Part shown: positions 50,791-61,677 of the stretch, in pieces
Position numbering within the stretch: the first letter of the stretch is position 1
How the letters are laid out: every line of letters begins with the position of its first letter
From: an uncultured Sphingomonas sp.
GTDB lineage: Bacteria > Pseudomonadota > Alphaproteobacteria > Sphingomonadales > Sphingomonadaceae
Assembly: GCA_913775795.1 (NCBI GenBank)
Contig: CAJYLT010000022.1
Location: forward strand, 1 to 64,000
Direction: 5' to 3'
Length of the DNA: 64,000 bases
Translations under genes and position numbers: made by a program
Notes under the pieces: generated by a model
Databases searched by the model: none
Told to the model about the DNA's origin: nothing
The model's input: the letters and a program-made list of their open reading frames with translations, nothing else

Positions 50791-52488
50791 TCAGAACAGG
50801 CCGTCGTCGTCGTCGTCGGTTTCGACGACGGCGGTCGTGACGGCGAAGGCATGGGGCACATTGGCGGTGTGGACGTCGCGTTCCTGCGCCATGGTGTAGA
50901 GCGCGAAAATCTGCGGCAGCAGGCCGGCAAGTGCGGCATGGGCTTCGTCCGACAGCTGGTCGATGTGCGGCGCCGCCGACAGCAGGATCGCCGCCTGACG
51001 CATGTTCGCGCCCAGTTGCAGCTCGGCGCCGATCTCGTCGCCGGCGATCGTCAGCAGTTCGATCAACTGGCGGGCATCGTCGCCGCCCTCGCGAACGGCT
51101 AGGTCGGTGCGCTGGCATCCTTCGCGGATGACGACCAGCGCCTGCGACAGCTTGGTCCCCATGTCGCTGTCCCCCTCGACCCCGCGCTTCTGGGCGAGGA
51201 GCGCGTTGACGTCGGACAGTTCGCGGATCGGCTGGCCGATGCCGCGCATCGCATTGCCGAGCGAATGGGCATAGATATCGACTTCGCCCGCGACGACCGA
51301 CACCGCCTTGCCCAGATCGCCATGGCGGCGGCACAGCAGGCGGGTGTTGGTGGCGATGTCCTGCACGTTGAACTGCACGCGTTGCAGCTGTTCGAGGCGG
51401 CCGGTCAGTTCGTCGACGGTTTCGGTGATGAGGCCCAGCATCGCGCCGGAGCGATGGTCGGCTTCCTGCAACTGCACGGTGATGATCGCGACTTCGCCCA
51501 CGGCCTCCTCGATCTGGACGAGGAACGGGCGGCCGTTGCGCCCGGTGCCGTCGTCGATCAGGTCGAGCAGCGCGGCGGTGTCGGGCTGCAACGCCTTCAG
51601 GCTGGCGACGAGCAGCGCGGCGTCGCGGTCGAAATCGGCAGCGCTGGTTTCGAGCAGCGCGGCGAGCAGGTGGTGGACCACCGCCGTCACCTCGGCCTGC
51701 GGCGCCGGCGCCAGTTCGCGCGTGCAGCCGTCGAGCAGTTGCAGGCCCGACACGACATGCTCCAGCCGCTGCCGCGTGCTGTCGCCGACCTGCAACGCGC
51801 CGAGCATCGTCGCGACACGACCCTGCACGGTTCGCGCGATCTCCGCCACCTGCCGCGCCATCGATGCGACGTCGCCCAGATGGCCGTTGAGCGCGTCGGC
51901 ATCGCGGGTAAGGCGCTGCGGCACGGCGGGCAGGATCTTGCGCGCCTCGGCGGCGAGCAGGCGGCCGGCCTGCTGCACGCTGCCGACGCTGCCCGACAGT
52001 TCCTTCAGCTTGGCGAGGAACCCTTCGAGATGTTCTTCACCGGTGGCAAGACGTTGCCCCATGTCGTTGACGAAGCCCACGAAAGCCGCCTCGCCCGATG
52101 CCGCGATCTTGATGTTCATGCCATAGATGTGCAGCACGCGAAGCGCCTGGCGCATGTCCATGACGTGATCGCGCAGTACCCGCGATGCCGCACCGATCCG
52201 GGCCATGTCCGCCTCACGCCCCGCCTGTACGACGGGCAGGGCGTCGAGCTGTCCGGCGACCGATTTCAGGCTCGACACCGCGATGCCAGCGACGCTTTCG
52301 TCGAGTGCGCCGGTGACGCCGTCGATCGAGTGGATGATACGGTCGATCGTCTCGATCGCGGTCGACAGGGTCGATCCGGCGCGGACGAACCGCGCGTCCA
52401 TCCCCGCCGCGACCATCGCCAGATTGCGCTTCAGGTCGGACAGGTTCAGGGCTTCGGCGGTGTCGGTGTCGATGCGGATATGGTGCAT
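50791..52488 (-). CDS. Degenerate chemotaxis receptor-like protein
   Basis: A soluble, mostly helical protein of 565 residues, the last gene of the chemotaxis operon. Near residues 370-420 it retains a shortened form of the receptor hairpin: VQDIATNTRLLCRRHGDLGK followed by AVSVVAGEVDIYAHS aligns with [13 protein letters not shown]...[14 protein letters not shown] of true receptors, but the conserved tip ([10 protein letters not shown]) is missing. It ends in a run of acidic residues (DDDDDGLF). No membrane segments are present. Relatives annotated only as chemotaxis protein occur in alphaproteobacteria. It may be a scaffold or a CheY/CheR partner. Confidence 0.7.
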   Translation of the reverse strand: MHHIRIDTDTAEALNLSDLKRNLAMVAAGMDARFVRAGSTLSTAIETIDRIIHSIDGVTGALDESVAGIAVSSLKSVAGQLDALPVVQAGREADMARIGAASRVLRDHVMDMRQALRVLHIYGMNIKIAASGEAAFVGFVNDMGQRLATGEEHLEGFLAKLKELSGSVGSVQQAGRLLAAEARKILPAVPQRLTRDADALNGHLGDVASMARQVAEIARTVQGRVATMLGALQVGDSTRQRLEHVVSGLQLLDGCTRELAPAPQAEVTAVVHHLLAALLETSAADFDRDAALLVASLKALQPDTAALLDLIDDGTGRNGRPFLVQIEEAVGEVAIITVQLQEADHRSGAMLGLITETVDELTGRLEQLQRVQFNVQDIATNTRLLCRRHGDLGKAVSVVAGEVDIYAHSLGNAMRGIGQPIRELSDVNALLAQKRGVEGDSDMGTKLSQALVVIREGCQRTDLAVREGGDDARQLIELLTIAGDEIGAELQLGANMRQAAILLSAAPHIDQLSDEAHAALAGLLPQIFALYTMAQERDVHTANVPHAFAVTTAVVETDDDDDGLF

Positions 52489-52533
52489 GGCGTCAGTCCT
52501 GAACGGAGAAGGGGGCGGGGCGGGGCGCACCGA

Positions 52534-53607
52534 TCATCGCGCGGTCGCCTGCAACAATTCGCGGGCGATGGCGCTGAGCGGGACGACCCGGTCGGCAGCG
52601 CCACGGGCGATGGCTTCCTTGGGCATGCCGAACACGACCGACGTCGCTTCATCCTGCGCGAAGGTGCGGGCGCCGGCCTGTTTCATTTCGAGCAGCCCGC
52701 GCGCGCCGTCGTCGCCCATGCCGGTCATGATGATCCCGACCGCATTCGACCCGGCGTTGCGCGCGGCGGAGCGGAACAGGACGTCGACCGACGGGCGATG
52801 GCGCGATACCAGCGGGCCTTCCTTGATCGCCACGACATAGCGCGCGCCCTGCCGCTCCAGCATCATGTGGCGCAGGCCGCCCGGCGCGATCAGTACGTGG
52901 CCGCGCATGACGGTGTCGCCATCCTCGGCCTCCTTCACATCGACCTGGCACAGGCCGTTCAGCCGCTTCGCGAAGGCGCGTGTGAAGCTTTCGGGCATGT
53001 GCTGCACGATGACGATGCCGGGCGAGTTGGCGGGCAACGCCTCCAGCACCTCGCGCAGCGCTTCGGTCCCGCCGGTCGAGGCGCCGATGCAGACGACCAT
53101 CTCGGTCGTGCGGCTCATCGCCCGGCCGGTCGGCGGCGGCAGCACGGCATCGGCGGTGAGCTTTGCGGCGGGCGAGTTGAGCCGGCTGGCGCTGCGGGTG
53201 CGGACACGGGCGCGGGCGGCGCCCTTCACCGTTTCGCGAATCCGCATCTTGGCGTCGTTCAGATGGTCGGCGACACCCATGCGCGGCTTCAGGATGACGT
53301 CGACCGCACCGGCTTCCAGCGCCTGGAGCAGGGTTTCCGACCCTTCCTCGACCAGCGAGGAGCACATGACGACCGGGATCGGCTTCTGGCTCATCAGCTT
53401 GCGCAGGAAGGTGACGCCGTCCATGCGGGGCATCTCGACGTCGAGCGTGATGACGTCGGGAATTTCCTCCTGGATGTGGCGCGCGGCGGCGAAGGGGTCG
53501 GCGGCGGCGGCAATCACCTCGATCGCGGGGTCTTCGCTCAGGATCGCCGTCATCGCCTGGCGGACGCTGGCGCTGTCGTCGATGATCAGGACGCGGATCT
53601 TGGACAT
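52534..53607 (-). CDS. cheB: Chemotaxis response regulator methylesterase CheB
   Basis: A two-domain protein of 357 residues. The receiver domain has phospho-acceptor Asp56 ([13 protein letters not shown]), DD at 10-11 and a late Lys (ILKPR). After a basic linker, the methylesterase domain has the catalytic Ser in [10 protein letters not shown], His in [10 protein letters not shown] and Asp in MTGMGDDGA. It removes methyl groups from receptors and counteracts CheR, encoded just before it with one base between stop and start. Confidence 0.96.
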   Translation of the reverse strand: MSKIRVLIIDDSASVRQAMTAILSEDPAIEVIAAAADPFAAARHIQEEIPDVITLDVEMPRMDGVTFLRKLMSQKPIPVVMCSSLVEEGSETLLQALEAGAVDVILKPRMGVADHLNDAKMRIRETVKGAARARVRTRSASRLNSPAAKLTADAVLPPPTGRAMSRTTEMVVCIGASTGGTEALREVLEALPANSPGIVIVQHMPESFTRAFAKRLNGLCQVDVKEAEDGDTVMRGHVLIAPGGLRHMMLERQGARYVVAIKEGPLVSRHRPSVDVLFRSAARNAGSNAVGIIMTGMGDDGARGLLEMKQAGARTFAQDEATSVVFGMPKEAIARGAADRVVPLSAIARELLQATAR

Positions 53608-53608
53608 G

Positions 53609-54457
53609 TCAGTCTTTCGTGAAGACGGTGTAGGAGACGGTCCGGACGGGCAGGTCCATGCCGGCGATCGATTCCGAATGGCCGAGGAACAGATAGCCGC
53701 CGGGCCGCAGATTGGCGCACAGCCGGCGCACGACCCGCTCCTGCGTCTCCTTGTCGAAATAGATGAGCACGTTGCGGCAGAAGATGAGGTCCATCGGTTC
53801 GCCGACCGGATAGCGTTCCTCCATCAGGTTCAGCCGCGCGAAACCGATCGCCGAGCGCAGGGCCGGCACCATCCGCACCTGGTTCGCCTTGCGATCGCGC
53901 GAGACGGCGACATAGCGCTGGCGCAGCGACGCCGGCACCGGTTCGACCATTTCGGTCGGGTATATGCCGCGCCGCGCGGTTTCGAGGACGGTGGTGTCGA
54001 TGTCGGTGGCGAGGATGCCATAGTCCACTCCGCTCTTCTGCGCGAACTGGTCGAGCACCATCGCCATCGTATAGGGTTCGGCACCGGTCGAGCAGGCCGC
54101 GCTCCACGCGCGGATGCGGCGCCGGCCGCTGTCCGCCAGCGTTGGCAGCGCGGTCTTTGCCATGAAGTCGAAATGGCCGGGTTCGCGAAAGAAGTCGGTC
54201 TTGTTCGTCGTCACCGCGTTGATCAGGTTGATGATCTCGTCGGGATGTGCGCTGCCGTCGAACAGATGGTCGCAATAGGCATCCAGCGTCGCGATGCCGA
54301 CTTCGCGCAGCCGCCGTTGCAGCCGCCCTTGCAGCATCGTGACCTTGGTCGCGGGCATCTTGATGCCGGTCTTGTCATAGATCAGCGCCGACAGCTTCGC
54401 GAACTTGTGCGGGCTGAGCCGGTCGAGATCGGGGGAGGGGGCGGGCAAGGCGGACAT
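53609..54457 (-). CDS. cheR: Chemotaxis protein methyltransferase CheR
   Basis: A SAM-dependent methyltransferase of 282 residues that methylates glutamates on receptors. The N-terminal helical domain covers about 15-75, and [16 protein letters not shown] links it to the catalytic domain. The SAM site includes [19 protein letters not shown], and [20 protein letters not shown] is the conserved later motif (20 residues). No C-terminal TPR is present. It lies between the soluble receptor gene and cheB. Confidence 0.96.
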   Translation of the reverse strand: MSALPAPSPDLDRLSPHKFAKLSALIYDKTGIKMPATKVTMLQGRLQRRLREVGIATLDAYCDHLFDGSAHPDEIINLINAVTTNKTDFFREPGHFDFMAKTALPTLADSGRRRIRAWSAACSTGAEPYTMAMVLDQFAQKSGVDYGILATDIDTTVLETARRGIYPTEMVEPVPASLRQRYVAVSRDRKANQVRMVPALRSAIGFARLNLMEERYPVGEPMDLIFCRNVLIYFDKETQERVVRRLCANLRPGGYLFLGHSESIAGMDLPVRTVSYTVFTKD

Positions 54458-54530
54458 AGGGCGGGTTCCATTCGATCGACGTGGCGGCGACGGTCACGTC
54501 GTCGGAGCAGGGAGAAGGGCGGTGCGGCGG

Positions 54531-56450
54531 TCAGGCCGCCCGACCGAAGTCGGCGTCTTCGTCGTCGCTGCCGCCCTGCGACAGGTCGAGCGCGAAGCCG
54601 CGTACGCGGGACTGCTGGTCGGCGATGCTGCCGCGACGGGCCTTGGGCGCAGGCTTGGCCTTGATCGCCTTGGCAGGTTTCGCCTTGGCGGGACGGACGA
54701 CCGGGGCGGGCGCCGTTGCCCCTTCGGCAAGCTGGAAGAAGGCGATGCTGGCCTGAAGCTCTTCGGCCTGGCCGGCCAGCTGATCGGCGGTCGACGAAAT
54801 CTCGTCCGAGGCGGAGGCGTTCTGCTGCGTCACCGTGTCGAGTTGTTGCAGCGCCTGGTTGATCTGCGATGCGCCGATATCCTGTTCGCGGCACGCGGCG
54901 CTGATTTCCGACACCAGTTCGGCGGTCCGGCGAATGTCGGGCACCAGCCGGGCGAGCATCTCGCCCGCCTCACCCGCGGCCTTGACCGTGTCGGACGAAA
55001 CCGCGTTGATTTCGGCGGCGGCGTTCTGGCTGCGTTCGGCGAGCTTGCGGACTTCGGCCGCGACGACCGCGAAGCCGCGACCATGTTCGCCGGCGCGCGC
55101 CGCCTCCACCGCTGCGTTCAGCGCCAGCAGATCGGTTTGACGCGCGATTTCCTGCACGATGCCGATCTTTTCGACGATGGTCCGCATCGCACCCACCGCG
55201 CGATCGACCGCGATGCCGCTCGTTTCGGCGTCCTTCGACGACTGGCGCGCGATCTTTTCGGTCTGGGCGGCATTGTCGGCATTCTGTTTGATGTTCGCCG
55301 CCATCTCCTCCATCGACGACGATGCCTGTTCGGCGGCGGCGGCCTGTTCGGTCGCGCCCTGGCTCACCTGTTCGGCCGCGGCGGAGAGCTGCTGGCTGCC
55401 CGAGGCGACCTGATCCGAAGCGAAGGCGACCTCGCCCGCGAAGTGCGACAGATTGTCGACCAGACGGTTGATCGCGTCCTTCATCCGCTGATGATCGCCG
55501 TCGCACGCAATGACGACGCGGCCGGTCAGGTCGCCGGTGCTGACGCGGTCGAGCACGCGGTTACCTTCGGCAATCGGCAGGATGATCGCGTCGAGCATGC
55601 CGTTGATGCCGGCGATGATCGCGGCATAATCGCCCGCGAACCGGGTGGCGTCGCCCCGCTCACCAAGCTGTCCGGCGGTCGCGGCACCGATCAGGCGCTG
55701 GATCTCGCCCGAGATTTCCTTGAAGTTGTGGCGGAGCGTTTCGATGGTGTCGTTGATGAACGCCTTCTTGCCGGGGAAGGGTTCGAGCGTTGCTTCGAAA
55801 TCGCCCTCGCCAAATGCCTTGATACAGGCCATCGCCTTCTTCTTCACCGCGATATGGCCGGCGACCATGGTATTGATGCCGGTCGCCATCGTGGCGAAAT
55901 CGCCGGGGAATTTGTCGGCGGCGACCTGTACGTCGATGTCGCCGCGATCATGTTCGGCCGACATGTGGTTCATTTCGGCGATCAGCGTGCGCAGATTGCC
56001 GCGCAGCGTCTCGATCGCGCCGTTGATGAACGCCTTCTTGCCCGGCAGCGGGGCGAAGGGCGCGTCGAAATGGCCGTTCGCCAGTTCGCGGACGCAGCCC
56101 ATCGCCGCCTTCTTGGTGTCGATATGGGCGCCGACCAGTCGGTTCACCTGATCCGCGATCCGGCCGACGTCGCCGGGGAACGTATCGGGCGCAAGCATCA
56201 CGTCGATGTCGCCGCGATCATGTTCGGTGAGGACATGGACCATCGCCACTTCCAGCCGCGCGACCGGACCCAGCGCCGTGTCGAGCAGTGCGTTGACCGC
56301 CGCCAGCAGCTCGCGCGCCTCGTCGGTCGCGACGTCCTCGCGCAGGCGCTGCGACAGATCGCCGGCGGCGATCGAGCGGGTCAGCGCATGGATTTCCGCG
56401 ATCGCCGCGGCGGGCCGGGACGTGCGGTTGAAGTGCGACAGCAGCGACAT
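54531..56450 (-). CDS. Soluble methyl-accepting chemotaxis protein with tandem HAMP-like modules
   Basis: A receptor of 639 residues without membrane segments. Residues 77-150 and 167-240 are a duplicated module at an exact 90-residue step (EHDRGDIDV...FPGD...GKKAFIN...IETLR), resembling poly-HAMP input arrays. The signalling domain (about 330-560) holds the conserved hairpin [20 protein letters not shown] and [20 protein letters not shown]. The C-terminal Ala/Lys/Pro linker ends with [14 protein letters not shown] 56450 is chosen because AAGGA lies eight bases upstream. It probably senses a cytoplasmic signal. Confidence 0.92.
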   Translation of the reverse strand: MSLLSHFNRTSRPAAAIAEIHALTRSIAAGDLSQRLREDVATDEARELLAAVNALLDTALGPVARLEVAMVHVLTEHDRGDIDVMLAPDTFPGDVGRIADQVNRLVGAHIDTKKAAMGCVRELANGHFDAPFAPLPGKKAFINGAIETLRGNLRTLIAEMNHMSAEHDRGDIDVQVAADKFPGDFATMATGINTMVAGHIAVKKKAMACIKAFGEGDFEATLEPFPGKKAFINDTIETLRHNFKEISGEIQRLIGAATAGQLGERGDATRFAGDYAAIIAGINGMLDAIILPIAEGNRVLDRVSTGDLTGRVVIACDGDHQRMKDAINRLVDNLSHFAGEVAFASDQVASGSQQLSAAAEQVSQGATEQAAAAEQASSSMEEMAANIKQNADNAAQTEKIARQSSKDAETSGIAVDRAVGAMRTIVEKIGIVQEIARQTDLLALNAAVEAARAGEHGRGFAVVAAEVRKLAERSQNAAAEINAVSSDTVKAAGEAGEMLARLVPDIRRTAELVSEISAACREQDIGASQINQALQQLDTVTQQNASASDEISSTADQLAGQAEELQASIAFFQLAEGATAPAPVVRPAKAKPAKAIKAKPAPKARRGSIADQQSRVRGFALDLSQGGSDDEDADFGRAA

Positions 56451-56543
56451 GAATGGCATCCTTATTATTATGGTTGTCCAAGCCGTGGTCGGTCGGGCGT
56501 CTGTCCGCGCCGCATCCGTCCGGCGGACGCGGCGCAGGACAGG

Positions 56544-57023
56544 TCAGGCGGCGGTGGCGAGGGTCGCGATCGCGCCGTCGTCGTTGGAGAAGACCTGCGC
56601 TGCGTCGATGATGACGACGAAGCCGTCGGCTTCACGGACGACGCCGGCAATATAGTCGGACCGCCAGCGCAGGCCGATGTCCGGTGCGGCTTCGAGCCGT
56701 TCGCGTTCGAAGGTCGCGACCGCGATCACCCGGTCGACCACCAGGCCCAGCGACAGCATCCGGTCGGCCAGCATCACGTCGACGATCAGCACACGGGTCG
56801 CCAGCGTCGGTTCGACCGCGCTGAGACCCAGCCGCATCCGCAGGTCGATCATCGGCACACCCTGTCCCCGGACATCGGTGATGCCGAGCATCCAGGCCGG
56901 GCCGTTCGGCACGCGAAAGGCGGGGCGATAGTCGAGGATTTCGCGGACCATGGTCACCGGGACCGCGAACACTTCCTCACCCAGGCCGAAGGTCACGACC
57001 TGCATCGGCGTCTTGTCGGTCAT
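56544..57023 (-). CDS. cheW: Chemotaxis adaptor CheW (first copy)
   Basis: A CheW-like SH3-type adaptor of 159 residues linking receptors to CheA. Family segments are [40 protein letters not shown] and [15 protein letters not shown]. Its start overlaps the stop of the upstream membrane receptor gene by ATGA. A second cheW-type gene lies at 58837-59376; the two are clearly different in sequence and may serve the two receptors separately. Confidence 0.93.
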   Translation of the reverse strand: MTDKTPMQVVTFGLGEEVFAVPVTMVREILDYRPAFRVPNGPAWMLGITDVRGQGVPMIDLRMRLGLSAVEPTLATRVLIVDVMLADRMLSLGLVVDRVIAVATFERERLEAAPDIGLRWRSDYIAGVVREADGFVVIIDAAQVFSNDDGAIATLATAA

Positions 57024-58813
57024 GCGGCTTCTCCAAAGGCGGCGTCGTCGCTGTCGGGCCCGCCCTGCGTCAGGTCGAGTGCGAAGCCGCGTGCGCGGGC
57101 CTGCTGGTCGGCGACCGAGTTGGGTTTGGCGCGGCTGGCGGCGGGGGCCTTCGCCCGTGGTGCCGCCGGCTTGCGGCTGGCCGCCGGGCGGCGGTTGCCA
57201 TGGGCATGTTCGACGCGGAAGAAGGCGATGCTCTGCTGCAGTTCGTTCGCCTGCCCGGCCAGTTCCTCGGAGGTCGAGGTGATCTGTTCGGATGCCGACG
57301 CGTTCTGCTGCGTGACGGTGTCGAGTTGTTGCAGCGCCTGGTTGATCTGTGCCGCGCCGATATCCTGTTCACGGCATGCGGCGCTGATCTCGGCGACCAG
57401 CTCGGCGGTTCGGCGGATGTCGGGGACCAGCTTGGTCAGCATCTCGCCTGCCTGTGCCGCGGCCTGCACCGTGTCGCCCGACACCGCGCTGATTTCGGCA
57501 GCGGCGGTCTGGCTGCGTTCGGCCAGCTTGCGGACTTCCGATGCGACGACCGCGAAGCCACGGCCATGCTCGCCGGCACGTGCCGCTTCGACCGCCGCGT
57601 TCAGCGCCAGCAGGTCGGTCTGGCGGGCGATTTCCTGCACGATGCCGATCTTTTCGGCGATGACCCGCATCGCACCGACCGCACGGTCGACCGCGACGCC
57701 GCTCGCTTCGGCGTCCTTCGACGACTGGCGTGCGATCTTTTCGGTCTGGGCGGCATTGTCAGCGTTCTGCTTGATGTTGGCGGCCATCTCTTCCATCGAT
57801 GCCGACGCTTCCTCGGCAGCGGCGGCCTGTTCGGTCGCGCCCTGGCTCACCTGTTCCGACGAGGCGGAGAGCTGCTGGCTGCCGGCGGCGACATTGTCCG
57901 CCGCACCCGAAGCGTCGCCGACGACATTGCGCAGGCGTTCGACCATCGTCACCAGCGCATGGCCCAGCTTGTCCTTGTCCGACAGCGGGGTGTGGCTGAC
58001 CGTCAGGTCGCCCTGTGCGATCGTGTCGGCCAGCGTCGCCGACTTGCGCAGCGAACCGGTCATGCGGTTGACGGTATCGACCAGGTCCTTGATCTCGTCG
58101 TTCGACGTGACGGTGACTTCGTTGTCGAGGTCGCCGATGGCAACCGCGTCCAGCGCAACGGTAATGCGCTTCAGACCGCGCGAGACGGTCAGCGAGATCC
58201 AGACGGCACCGAGCACGGCGATGACGAAGGCGATGATGCCGGTGACGACCAGGACCATGCGGCTTTCGGCGTAGAGCACGTTGGTCGCCTCGTCGGCTTC
58301 CTTCATGTTCGCGCTCTGGAAATCGGTGAGCCGATCGACGCTGGCGTTCATCTTCTTGAGCAGCGGAACCTGCACCTCGTTCGACAGTCGCGTGGCCTCC
58401 TCGTTCTGGTTCGCCTTGCCCATGTCGCGGATGCGGTCGAAAACGGGCTTGAGTTCGGTCCAGCTCTTGGCGACTTCGACCCAGTAGGGCTTGCCGCTCT
58501 CGGACGCGAGCGACTGTCCCTCGGCGATCAGTTTGTCCACGCGGCCTTCGCCGGCAACTACCGCGTCATAATAGCCCTGCATCCGGCTGGCGTCGGTGTT
58601 GAGGATCAGCGACTGCTGATCCGCCAGCGCCTGGCTCTGTTCGGTATCGATCTGCTGCGCCGTCAGCGACTGGCGCGCCGGACCGGCGATAACATCGCTG
58701 ATCGCGGTGTTCAGTGTGCTCATCTTGTTGATGCCGACGCCGATGACGACGGCGAGCAGTATGATGACCGCAGCAAAGGTGGCGGCCAATTTGGCCTTGA
58801 TCGTTGCACGCAT
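57020..58813 (-). CDS. Transmembrane methyl-accepting chemotaxis protein
   Basis: A receptor of 597 residues with membrane helices at about 8-30 and 187-210. Between them is a four-helix-bundle-type periplasmic sensor ([20 protein letters not shown]). A HAMP domain follows, then the signalling hairpin [20 protein letters not shown]. The last 20 residues ([11 protein letters not shown] onward) nearly match those of the soluble receptor encoded downstream, and their signalling domains are almost the same at DNA level. The ATG at 58813 is preceded only by a G run as ribosome site. Confidence 0.94.
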   Translation of the reverse strand: MRATIKAKLAATFAAVIILLAVVIGVGINKMSTLNTAISDVIAGPARQSLTAQQIDTEQSQALADQQSLILNTDASRMQGYYDAVVAGEGRVDKLIAEGQSLASESGKPYWVEVAKSWTELKPVFDRIRDMGKANQNEEATRLSNEVQVPLLKKMNASVDRLTDFQSANMKEADEATNVLYAESRMVLVVTGIIAFVIAVLGAVWISLTVSRGLKRITVALDAVAIGDLDNEVTVTSNDEIKDLVDTVNRMTGSLRKSATLADTIAQGDLTVSHTPLSDKDKLGHALVTMVERLRNVVGDASGAADNVAAGSQQLSASSEQVSQGATEQAAAAEEASASMEEMAANIKQNADNAAQTEKIARQSSKDAEASGVAVDRAVGAMRVIAEKIGIVQEIARQTDLLALNAAVEAARAGEHGRGFAVVASEVRKLAERSQTAAAEISAVSGDTVQAAAQAGEMLTKLVPDIRRTAELVAEISAACREQDIGAAQINQALQQLDTVTQQNASASEQITSTSEELAGQANELQQSIAFFRVEHAHGNRRPAASRKPAAPRAKAPAASRAKPNSVADQQARARGFALDLTQGGPDSDDAAFGEAA

Positions 58814-58836
58814 GGAGAACCCCCCCAAATGGAATG

Positions 58837-59376
58837 TTAGTGGATCGACGTCCCCGCGACGTCGCCGCGCGTGATCGATTGGAAAATCGCATTCAGGTCG
58901 GGCAGGACGACGATATCGTCGTCGCCATGCCGGATCAGCGTGCGGACATGTTCGCGGCGCCAGCGCAGGCCGACGACCGGCGCGTCCTCGCTATGGGCGG
59001 CCGAAAAGGTCGCGACCTCGTGCACCTTGTCGGTGCGCAGGCCGAGGATGGTCGGCTCGCCGCCGAGCTCCGCCTCGATCACGACGATGCGGCTGTCCTT
59101 GGTCGTTTCCGGCACGCGCATCCCGAAGGCGAGGTGCAGGTCGGCCAGCGGAATGATCCGCCCGCGAAAGTTGATGACATGGCCGACCAGATCGGGTGCG
59201 CCGGGCACCCGCGTTTCCGGCATCATGTCGAGGATTTCGCGGACCAGCACCGCTTCGAGCGCGAAGCTCTGTCCGCCGAGGTCGAAGACCAGCACTTCGA
59301 GCTGGCGGTCGCTGTTCCACGGGACCAGGCCCCCCGCCTGGCGTTGTTCATCCGGCTGCACGCAGCGTCTCCTCAC
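58837..59376 (-). CDS. cheW: Chemotaxis adaptor CheW (second copy)
   Basis: A CheW domain protein of 179 residues with a short N-terminal extension. Family segments are [20 protein letters not shown] (20 residues), [20 protein letters not shown] and [12 protein letters not shown]. It overlaps the 3' end of cheA by 29 bases, so it is surely cotranscribed. It couples CheA to the membrane receptor encoded next. Confidence 0.93.
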   Translation of the reverse strand: MRRRCVQPDEQRQAGGLVPWNSDRQLEVLVFDLGGQSFALEAVLVREILDMMPETRVPGAPDLVGHVINFRGRIIPLADLHLAFGMRVPETTKDSRIVVIEAELGGEPTILGLRTDKVHEVATFSAAHSEDAPVVGLRWRREHVRTLIRHGDDDIVVLPDLNAIFQSITRGDVAGTSIH

Positions 59377-61312
59377 GAGGCTGGCCGAGCGCGATGAGCT
59401 GGGCGATGTCGAGGATCAGCGCGACCTCGCCATCGCCGAGGATCGTCGCACCGGCAAAGGTGGTGGCGTCGCGGTGGAGCGCCGACATCGGCTTGATCAC
59501 CGTCTGGTGGTTGCCGATGATCTGGTCGACGACCAGCCCGACGCGGCCCATCGGCGTGGCGACGACCACGATCTTCTGGAACGGGTCCGGGCGGGTGTCG
59601 GTCGCGAACAGTTCGCGCAGGCGCAGGAACGGCACCAGCTTTTCGCGCAGCGTGATGAGGCTGCGGCCGCGATGGCGCATGTCGTCTTCCAGCGACAGCT
59701 CGATGCACTCCTCGACCGCGGTCAGCGGGATGACGTAGCGGCCGGTGCCGACCCGCACGAGCAGGCCGTCGATGATCGCCAGAGTCAGTGGAATGCGCAG
59801 CGCGATCAGCGATCCTTCGCCTTCGGTCGACTGGACGTCGATCGATCCGCGCAACCCTTCGATCGTCCGCTTCACCACGTCCATGCCGACGCCGCGGCCC
59901 GAGAGGTTGGTAACGGTCGCGGCGGTGGAGAAACCGGGCGCGAAGATCATCTGGAGCAGTTCGTGGTCGGTGAGCACCTGGTCGGGCTGGATCAGGCCGT
60001 TCGCTTCCGCCTTCGCACGGACGCGGGCGCGGTTGATGCCCCGGCCGTCGTCGCGGATGGTGATGACGACCTCGCCCCCGGCCTGATGCGCGGCGAGGCG
60101 GACGGTGCCGGCGGCGGGCTTGCCGACGGCGGCGCGGTCCTCGGGCGTTTCGAGGCCGTGGTCGCAGCTGTTGCGGATCAAGTGGACCATCGGGTCGAAC
60201 AGGCGTTCGATCACGGTCTTGTCGACCTCGGTCGCTTCGCCTTCGGTTTCGAACTCGATCGTCTTGCCGGTATCGCGCGACAGGTCGTGGATCAGGCGGC
60301 GGAAGCGCGAGAAGAGCGATCCGACCGGGACCATGCGCAGCACCATCATGGTTTCGCGCAGTTCACCGGCCAGCCGCTCGATCTCCTCGGACACCGAGCG
60401 CAGCACGAGGTCCTGTCCATGGTCGGCAAGCTGCGAGAGGCGGCTCTGCGCGATCACCAGTTCGCCGACGCGGTCCATCAGCGCGTCGAGACGGCCGGCG
60501 GGGACGCGCACGCTTTCCTCGGCCTTGGCGGTCGAGCGGGCGGCGGGGCCGTCGGCACTGGCGGCGGCGGCCATGGCGACGACGGGTTCTTCGACGACGG
60601 CCGGTGCTTCGGCGACGGGAGCTTCCTCACCCTCGACCGCGAGCGGTTCGATGGTCAGGTCCATGTCGTCCATCACGAAGATGAACACGTCCTCGATATC
60701 GTCGCGCTTGATGTCGCCGATCAGCGTGACGTCCCAGCCGACATGGCATTCGGTGGGGACCAGCTGCGACAGCGGCGGGATGGCGTCGGTCCGCGCGACG
60801 ACGGTGCAGTCGCCCAACTCGCGCAATTCGTCGAGCAGCATCAGCGGATTGGTGCCGTTGGCCATGGCGTCGACCGGCAGCTTGAAAGACACGGTCCAGC
60901 CGGTGCGGGCAGCCGTCGGGGCGGCAGCGGAAGTGACGCCCGATGCCTCGTCGATCGCCGCCTGCAAGCGGGCGAGGATCGCGTCGCCCTCCGCCTTGGG
61001 CGCGTCACCGTCGACCAGCGCGCGCATATGGTCCTGCGCCGACAGGATGACCGCGACCAGCCCGGCGGTCGCCGGAACCTGCCCCTTGCGCACGCGGTCG
61101 AAGGCGGTTTCGCAGTGGTGGGTGAAGCCGGCGAGCGCATCGAAGCCGAACATCGCGCCCGAGCCCTTCAGCGTGTGCAGCCCGCGGAAGACGGCGTTGA
61201 CCAGATCGGCATTGCCAAGGTCGTGCCCGAGGTCGAGCAGCCCCTGTTCCACCTGATCCAGCACCTCGCCCGCCTCCACGCGGAAGGCGGCGATCGGATC
61301 GTCGCCGCTCAC
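59348..61312 (-). CDS. cheA: Chemotaxis histidine kinase CheA
   Basis: A multi-domain kinase of 654 residues. The Hpt domain has the phosphorylated His46 in FRGLHTLKGSGAMFGF. A CheY-binding P2-like region around 165-235 follows, then the dimerisation helix (RVPAGRLDALMDRVGELVIA, 20 residues), the ATPase domain with HLIRNSCDHGLE (N box), IRDDGRGIN (G1) and GRGVGMDVV (G2), and a C-terminal CheW-like domain. It phosphorylates CheY and CheB in response to receptors. It overlaps cheY and cheW on either side. Confidence 0.96.
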   Translation of the reverse strand: MSGDDPIAAFRVEAGEVLDQVEQGLLDLGHDLGNADLVNAVFRGLHTLKGSGAMFGFDALAGFTHHCETAFDRVRKGQVPATAGLVAVILSAQDHMRALVDGDAPKAEGDAILARLQAAIDEASGVTSAAAPTAARTGWTVSFKLPVDAMANGTNPLMLLDELRELGDCTVVARTDAIPPLSQLVPTECHVGWDVTLIGDIKRDDIEDVFIFVMDDMDLTIEPLAVEGEEAPVAEAPAVVEEPVVAMAAAASADGPAARSTAKAEESVRVPAGRLDALMDRVGELVIAQSRLSQLADHGQDLVLRSVSEEIERLAGELRETMMVLRMVPVGSLFSRFRRLIHDLSRDTGKTIEFETEGEATEVDKTVIERLFDPMVHLIRNSCDHGLETPEDRAAVGKPAAGTVRLAAHQAGGEVVITIRDDGRGINRARVRAKAEANGLIQPDQVLTDHELLQMIFAPGFSTAATVTNLSGRGVGMDVVKRTIEGLRGSIDVQSTEGEGSLIALRIPLTLAIIDGLLVRVGTGRYVIPLTAVEECIELSLEDDMRHRGRSLITLREKLVPFLRLRELFATDTRPDPFQKIVVVATPMGRVGLVVDQIIGNHQTVIKPMSALHRDATTFAGATILGDGEVALILDIAQLIALGQPREETLRAAG

Positions 61313-61677
61313 CGGCCAAGGACCTTGCGCGCGACCTTCACCAACTGGTCCGGAACGAACGGCTTGACCAGCCAGCCGGTCGCGCCGGCGGCCTTCGCCT
61401 GGTTCTTCATTTCCGGATCGGATTCGGTGGTCAGGAAGATGATCGGCACGCCGGCCTGCGCCGGTTGCTTGCGCAGTTCGCGGATCATCGACAGCCCGTC
61501 CATGTTCGGCATGTTCAGGTCGGTCACGATCATGTCGAACTTGGTCGACGTGGCCTTGGCCAGGCCCTCCACGCCGTCTCCGGCTTCGGTCACGGTATAG
61601 CCCGCGCCGGTCAGGGCGATGCGGATCGCCATGCGCAGGCTGGCGGAATCATCAACGGCGAGAATGGAAGCAGTCAT
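61309..61677 (-). CDS. cheY: Chemotaxis response regulator CheY
   Basis: A single receiver domain of 122 residues. The acidic pair is in ILAVDDSASLR (Asp9, Asp10), the phospho-acceptor is Asp53 in IVTDLNMPNMDG, the switch Thr is in IIFLTTES, and the late Lys is in WLVKPFVPDQ. It would carry the signal to the flagellar motor or to a pili/secretion target; flagellar genes are not in the window. It overlaps both the STAS gene and cheA by four bases. Confidence 0.95.
   Translation of the reverse strand: MTASILAVDDSASLRMAIRIALTGAGYTVTEAGDGVEGLAKATSTKFDMIVTDLNMPNMDGLSMIRELRKQPAQAGVPIIFLTTESDPEMKNQAKAAGATGWLVKPFVPDQLVKVARKVLGR

Noticed and set aside
51265..53622. A frame of about 785 codons opposite cheB and the receptor-like gene
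   Set aside because: Shadow frame: the complement encodes CheB with all catalytic residues.
54405..58274. A very long open frame of over 1200 codons on the plus strand across the chemotaxis genes
   Set aside because: It runs antisense to two receptors, a CheW gene and part of cheR, contains repeats only because the receptors are duplicated, and shows no domain of its own.
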